Source of the DNA: Fragilariopsis cylindrus CCMP1102
Taxonomy: Eukaryota; Bacillariophyta; Bacillariophyceae; Bacillariales; Bacillariaceae
Direction of reading: 5' to 3'
DNA: 36,027 bases
Assembly: GCA_900095095.1 (NCBI GenBank)
Contig: FMBT01000611.1
Location: 1 to 36,027, forward strand
How positions within the stretch are numbered: position 1 is the stretch's first letter; every line of letters starts with the position of its first letter. Both the position numbers and the translations under genes were made by a program. This document shows positions 31,208 to 36,027 of this stretch, piece by piece. Below the pieces are notes generated by a model, which did not search any database, had not been told where the DNA came from, and worked only from the letters and a program-made list of their open reading frames with translations.

Positions 31208-32990
31208 ATGCAGCTACAACAGCAGTATGATGATATGACACACTATTCATCCGTCGCTGCCGATTCATCATCCTTGTACTACTTGAACTCATCAATTGAA
31301 AGATTCACTGAAGAAGTAATAGAACAAAATTATTCCTCCGTCGCTGCGTATAATGCCGATACACCAACATCCTTGTTCGTGTTGACTTCCAGTCAAAAGA
31401 CATTGAATGCATGCGTACCACGAATTGGAGGTATAATTACATGTTTATGTGCATTATGTATGCTAATAATGGCATGGAAAAGACGTAATAGATTATTTCA
31501 TCGTCTAGTATTGGGTACGTTAATAATAAAGACAGAACAAGACTGCTACTGCTGTCCGTCTAGTAGTACGGATGGTACTGTTCTTTACTGTACATCTATT
31601 TAGCTTCGTAGTAGTTTCTGATTGATTTTTCTTTAATTCTAATTTATTTATCTACCTTTCCATATATCGCACTACTAACGTCGCACTACCTATCTACTCT
31701 ATTCTATATTTTCATTTCCTTTCCATTTTTATGCAGGCATGTCCATACATCTGTTATTGAAGGGAATATTTTCAATAATTGGTATGGCAGCAATTCCTAT
31801 TGGTGAAATTAATGCTATTGGAAATATAGGGAATATAACACGTGTTCTATACAAGGTTTTGTGATATATGTCTGTAGTATGACATCATTGTTTTATTATT
31901 GCAGTTTTTCGATTTATAGTTTTGTGGGCGTTTTGCATAACTTTGAGAAAGAAAAATATATGTGGGTCGAGAAATATATTCATGCAATAGTACATATATA
32001 TCCAATAGGGTCAGCATTGTACATACTTAGAAAACAATCCTTCAATGCTATGACGTATGGTTTTTGTTTTATAGGAAATGCTCCGATGGGATGCGTATAT
32101 AGTGATGATATACCTTGTGAACGTGGACCGACAACATTTGGTAAATTAAGACGATTGTATTTATTTTGGATGGTTCCACTAGTATTAGAACTGGTTTTTC
32201 CTGCTACGGTTATGATGATGCTCTATTACATGATCAGACAACGACAAGATAAGATATTTATGAACGTTACGATCTTTAAAAAGCAGGCGATGATTTACTT
32301 ATTCGCTCTGTACTGGACTGTACTACCTTTCCTCCTCATAACGTTATTACATGCAACAGCACCCGATAAAAAGGATACATTCTTCTCCTTATTTGCATTT
32401 GCACAATTAAATATCTCTCTTTTTGCATTGTGGGCTATGTTATCTTATTTTTACTTTTCTTTTAAGAGAAAATTAAAAGATGTACCATCAAGTACAACCA
32501 ACACAAACGCCACAACTACATCAGTAGAAAATAATACAACGAATGATGTCGTTCCTACTACTAATATAGAACAAAGAAGAAACAAGGATTTTCTATTTCG
32601 TAGCGAAGAATTCATCATCGAAGAACCACCACCAACAACAACAACAGACGGAATAATAACAACAGCAGCAATACCACATGAACAACAACAACGCAAGTAT
32701 AGTTTTAATATCTTTGATGGGACTAATGCATCTAGTGCATTTGCTGACTTTGTTCATGATGGTGATTCAGATGATGAAAATTATGATCAGGAAATAACAG
32801 ACCATTGGTCTGCTGTTCAAGATCATATTTAAAGGAAAATCTCTTTTACTTCGCTCTCTCTATCATGTCCATCAATCTATCTGCATGGTTGATGGTTCGG
32901 ATTCAACTTTACGTACAGTAGGTAGTACTGTAGTACAGTATTTTGCCGTTATCTATCATTAACATTGTACAGTACTGTATACTCGTCTGA
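30375..32990. repeat. Segmental tandem duplication, copy B
   Basis: Head-to-tail partner of copy A, carrying receptor gene 2. The right edge is near 32990, where the match to the 3' flank of copy 1 (ATTTTGCCGTTATCT, then TACTCGTCT) ends. Divergence is moderate in noncoding DNA, and many amino-acid changes are conservative, so the duplication is not brand new. Confidence 0.85.
31208..32832 (+). CDS. Seven-TM GPCR-like receptor (copy 2), one frame break
   Basis: Tandem paralogue of the receptor at 28315. Exon 1 is 31208-31514 and exon 2 is 31737-32832 (intron 222 nt, donor GTACGT, acceptor TGCAG). Intron 2 of copy 1 is absent: KKQA runs straight into MIYLFALYW. At about 31838-31842 copy 2 has ACACGTGT where copy 1 has ACAACATGT, one base fewer. 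Read as is, the protein stops at 31861-31863 after TM2; with one more base it continues TCSIQGFVIYVCSMT through TM3-TM7 and the conserved tail (IFDGTNASSAFADFVHDGD, AVQDHI). All seven helices and the loop cysteines are otherwise kept and the rest of the frame is open, so either a single-base assembly error or a recent inactivation is possible. Confidence 0.82.
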
Positions 32991-33212
32991 ATACAACAGT
33001 AGAAAGATTAAGTAATAGTATAATCACGTATTAAAATATCTTTAATTTTTGCGTTGCGCCATTCTAACTTGATTTTATAAACGTACTGTACTGTAGATCT
33101 CTTTTGTTCTCTCTGCCATCCACTTCGTCGATTTGTCTTTTAAAGTTATATTTAGAGTATCTTCATCGCACTCGAAAGTCAAATAAATACTTCCTTTATT
33201 TTGACTGTAATA
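32833..33212. other. 3' flank of receptor 2
   Basis: End of the duplicated segment, then unique AT-rich DNA. It has several TACAGTA/TACTGTA motifs. No gene seen. Confidence 0.55.
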
Positions 33213-33506
33213 TTATGCACTGTAATATGGGTTATAACCACGCGTAGCTCCCCAGCTATTCTGCATAATCCAGGACTCTCCAACAACCATAGGTGACATC
33301 CCTTCAACATCACATGGGTTCACATCGTCATCCGGTACCGGCTCAGTTACAGGGCATTCTCCCCATCCAATAACAACTACACCATGATCTGGAGCGGTAG
33401 AGGTAGGAACATTCAATTGAGTCCAGTAATGAAGGAAGTCAGTGGCTCCGTTCCATAAGCTGTTGGTTGTTCTAGTGGAAGGCAGAGAGTTTCGACTATT
33501 TACCAT
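33213..33506 (-). pseudogene. Papain-family (C1A) protease, C-terminal fragment
   Basis: A 97-codon frame encodes the last part of a papain-like cysteine protease: DHGVVVIGWG carries the catalytic His region (family pattern NHAV..VGYG), and ESWIMQNSWGATRGYNPYY carries the catalytic Asn block (W..KNSWG..WG). An insert with ECPVTEPVPDDDVNPCD lies between them. The N-terminal half with the catalytic Cys is missing: no GSCW-like motif is seen upstream on this strand to about 33720, and the frame closes just before the possible ATG. It is either the final exon of a gene with a distant 5' part or, more likely, a truncated relic. Confidence 0.7.
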
Positions 33507-34580
33507 CAGGATATATGACAGTACTAAATCAAAAATTTACATGCTTTGAAATTGATGGGAGATAAAGCGTTTCGATGGGTTTTACTTTTTGGAATACTGA
33601 ATGATACTAGACTTTCGCTGGTTGAGTATTTTTTGTGCTGCTAGTTATTATTATATCTTTGTTGCTTTTTGTTTGCTTGCTTTTTCATTTCTTGTGAAAA
33701 GGAATGTTTCATAATTTAATAGATGGACACATGGCTGAACAAGGAAAATTCTGGTTCGTCCTTCCTGCCATCGCTTCGCTGGAATGCTTTGCTCTGTTTG
33801 ATGGGAATAGTCGTAACGGTCCTAATGTCAGCGGTTACTGTTGGAATAAATATGTGGTGATTGCACGAGGGGAAAACGTGAAAGATCGAAGAAGAATCAA
33901 TCAATCAATCGAATGAATGAATCATCGATCTGTACCGTACAGATTTGGGGGACTTCCTGAGAACTAGTCACTAGCACCACTTTGGTGCGTTACACCCCTC
34001 AAACAGACATCATTCTTTTAAATTTTCGCGCCGGGGGACCTGTCGAAAGCACTGAATAAATCTCCGCATGGTGTTAGTAATTAATATAAAAACTAAATCA
34101 TGCCCAAATTTTACTAGTATTTGTAAGTCTAGTATATAATAACAACTTTAGCATCAAATATATACACCTAAAAAGTCATTTTTTTGGGAAAACAAGGTAT
34201 AAAATTTATATTTGACCAATTGGATGGAGCACTGTTATATACCTTATTCTCCTAAGCCTACTGGTATCTCATAATGTAGGCTCACACACAGCACACATCA
34301 AATAACCCCCAAAAATAGCCAGTTTGCAGTGTTTTATGGACATACAGTACACTCAAAAAGGTGAATCATCCCAAAATATATGGATGGGGTGCACCATATA
34401 GACCAAAGGGAACTTAATCTTGGTGCTTTGTGTGGATGATCAAGCTTAGGTGCACACAAAAGTGGAAAACACTGTTTTGGGGCCTAAATTGCCCATTTTG
34501 TGGTTAATGCAACCCTATACCTTCATAACCTCCATAGAAACCTAGGCATTATGAGGAACTTGTAAGTATGGGTATGATAG
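33507..34580. other. Intergenic
   Basis: No convincing gene. A small GCACCA/TGGTGC hairpin lies near 33974-33989. A 70-codon plus-strand frame at 33704-33916 has no supporting features. From about 34350 the sequence begins to resemble words of the following satellite (GGTGC, TGTGTGGATG). Confidence 0.5.
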
Positions 34581-35235
34581 ATGCTAGTGCACCCAACCCA
34601 TCTGGTGCTATCCTCTGAAACCCTTTCAAATGACATATTTTGTTGTTCATTTTGATCAAAAATCATGTTGTTTTTGTTTTGTGCCTTCCACACCAGCAAA
34701 ATGAATTTCATCCTGCAACCACACATACAGAAAAGTGGTAGGAGGCAAACACAGTACTCTAGTACTCTATGAGGATGCTAGTGCACCCAACCCATCTGGT
34801 GCTGTCCTCTGCGGCCCTTTCAAATGAGATATTTTGTTGTTCATTTTGATCAAAAATCATGTTGTTTTTGTTTTGTGCCTTCCACACCAGCAAAATGAAT
34901 TTCATCCTGCAACCACACATACAAAAAAGTTCTAGGAGGCAAACACAATGCTCTAGTACTCTATGAGGATGCTAGTGCACCCAACCCATCTGGTGCTGTC
35001 CTCTGCAACCCTTTCAAATGAGATGTTTTGTTGTTCATTTTGATCAAAAAACATGTTTTTTGCATGCCTTCCTCAATAGCAAAATGAATATCATTCCCAA
35101 CCACAAGTAAAGAAAAGTTCTAGGAGGCAAACACAATGTTCTAGTACTCTGTGTGGATGCTAGTGCACCCAACCCATCTGGTGCTGTCCTCTGCAACCCT
35201 TTCAAATGAGATATTTTGTATTCATTTCTGATCAA
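34581..35235. repeat. Satellite-like tandem array, about 190-bp units
   Basis: Four units start with ATGCTAGTGCACCCAACCCA at 34581, 34776, 34969 and 35157 (spacings 195, 193 and 188). Shared landmarks include CATCTGGTGCT, CCCTTTCAAATGA and TTCATTTTGATCAAAAA. The last unit is truncated and decays after about 35235. No coding capacity is conserved between units. Confidence 0.92.
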
Positions 35236-36027
35236 AAATCAAAAATTGTATGGTGCAAAATACATACATTTCATTATTTAAACATACCACCAGGTGAATC
35301 AGAACACAGAATTGATTCACTGTCCTCACCAGGACATATTACTTGTGAATGGGAAGCATCACCTTCCCAACCCACCATTATTTTGGATGTAATTTCAGTA
35401 TACCCCTGTTTTCCAAAATTACTCATTAAAAAACCAATCAAGGACCGTACTTAAAATAGTTACTTTTGGTTGGAAAATGATCCCACACCAATTTTGACAG
35501 GAGCATCCACACAAATAATCATGAGATAAACTAACCCACCTAGAGCCCCCATTAGCAATAGAGCACAAGGAATGCACATATCATATATAAACAAGAACAA
35601 GAAGGTACAAGAAAAATCAAAGACGCGCAAGCATAAAACCTCACACATATCTCATAAAAAGATGTAGCAATGTGAGAGCACTCTGCAAATAATCCTCCTC
35701 CTGATTTAAATGTTGTATATGAACACAAATATTAACATCGCCAGCAAAAACACTGTCAGAGTGGTAAAGAAGTGACAGCACTATGGTTTTATTATACATG
35801 ATGAAGTAGGCCAATTGTGCAGGTATACCTTAGATTGCTTCCTTCCTTGTAGTAGAACTGTTGCTGTTAACAGTAAACAAGCAACAAACACAGAGGCATA
35901 CACACACATAGCAAAAGAAAAGAGCAGCAACAATATTCTAACAATCTAGATATAACATTTAGTAGCTAGTTGATCACAGTGTGTAGTTTTATGGGTGGAG
36001 CAGGTAATTTCTTCCCTGGAACTAAAC
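35236..36027. other. Intergenic to window end
   Basis: No gene, RNA or clear repeat recognised. Short frames on both strands lack any domain or compositional support. The DNA lacks the triplet microsatellites seen elsewhere, and it may belong to a repeat-rich or transposon-derived tract continuing beyond the window. Confidence 0.45.

Noticed and set aside
33704-33916. 70-codon plus-strand frame near the protease fragment
   Set aside because: No domain, no signal and no paralogue in the window; probably chance.
1-36027. CRISPR arrays, phage or bacterial defence systems
   Set aside because: The tandem repeats have no unique spacers, and the genes are intron-bearing and eukaryotic in type.

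Overview
The window reads as nuclear DNA of a diatom or close stramenopile. Several kinds of evidence agree: AT-rich intergenic DNA full of microsatellites; proteins padded with Asn, Thr, Ser, Asp and Glu runs; GT-AG introns of about 50-400 nt; two N-termini that look like bipartite plastid signals with Phe at the predicted cleavage site; a secreted BspA/DUF285 protein with a Pro-Ser tail; ShK-like cysteine domains; an HSF-type DNA-binding domain; and a ferredoxin nitrite reductase. No prokaryotic operon layout, rRNA or CRISPR array is visible. The species cannot be named from the sequence alone.

Layout. 0.7-1.5 kb: an uncertain low-complexity gene. 3.0-4.55 kb (-): secreted DUF285 repeat protein. 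5.1-5.7 kb: a 189-bp tandem repeat. 6.5-7.6 kb (+): divergent HSF-like factor. 8.1-10.05 kb (-): type I membrane protein with two ShK-like domains. This is divergent from 11.07-14.02 kb (+), a RavA/MoxR AAA ATPase whose single clear intron falls just before Walker A. 14.28-17.11 kb (-): plastid ferredoxin-nitrite reductase with an unusual C-terminal extension of about 208 residues. 18.2-18.7 kb (-): broken membrane-protein remnant with a 155-bp tandem duplication. 19.37-20.75 kb (-): four-exon secreted protein with a dirigent/allene-oxide-cyclase-like motif. 21.2-22.1 kb: cluster of inverted and direct repeats. 22.16-22.62 kb (+): small two-TM protein. 22.63-24.47 kb (-): decayed Tudor-like repeat gene. 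24.85-25.08 kb: tRNA-like sequence beside a long fold-back. 25.76-26.71 kb (+): uncharacterised WNGKxF protein. 26.9-33.0 kb: head-to-tail segmental duplication carrying two seven-TM receptor genes. 33.2-33.5 kb (-): cysteine-protease fragment. 34.6-35.2 kb: satellite-like array.

The genes do not form one pathway. Nitrite reductase and the RavA-like ATPase both look plastid-directed and lie tail to tail, 260 bp apart. The secreted, membrane and receptor genes point to cell-surface functions. Four otherwise well-preserved genes each carry one single-base frame break (near 9017-9043, 15056-15059, 26002 and 31840). Either the assembly has residual indel errors or some of these genes are recently inactivated. 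The first explanation is favoured for nitrite reductase.
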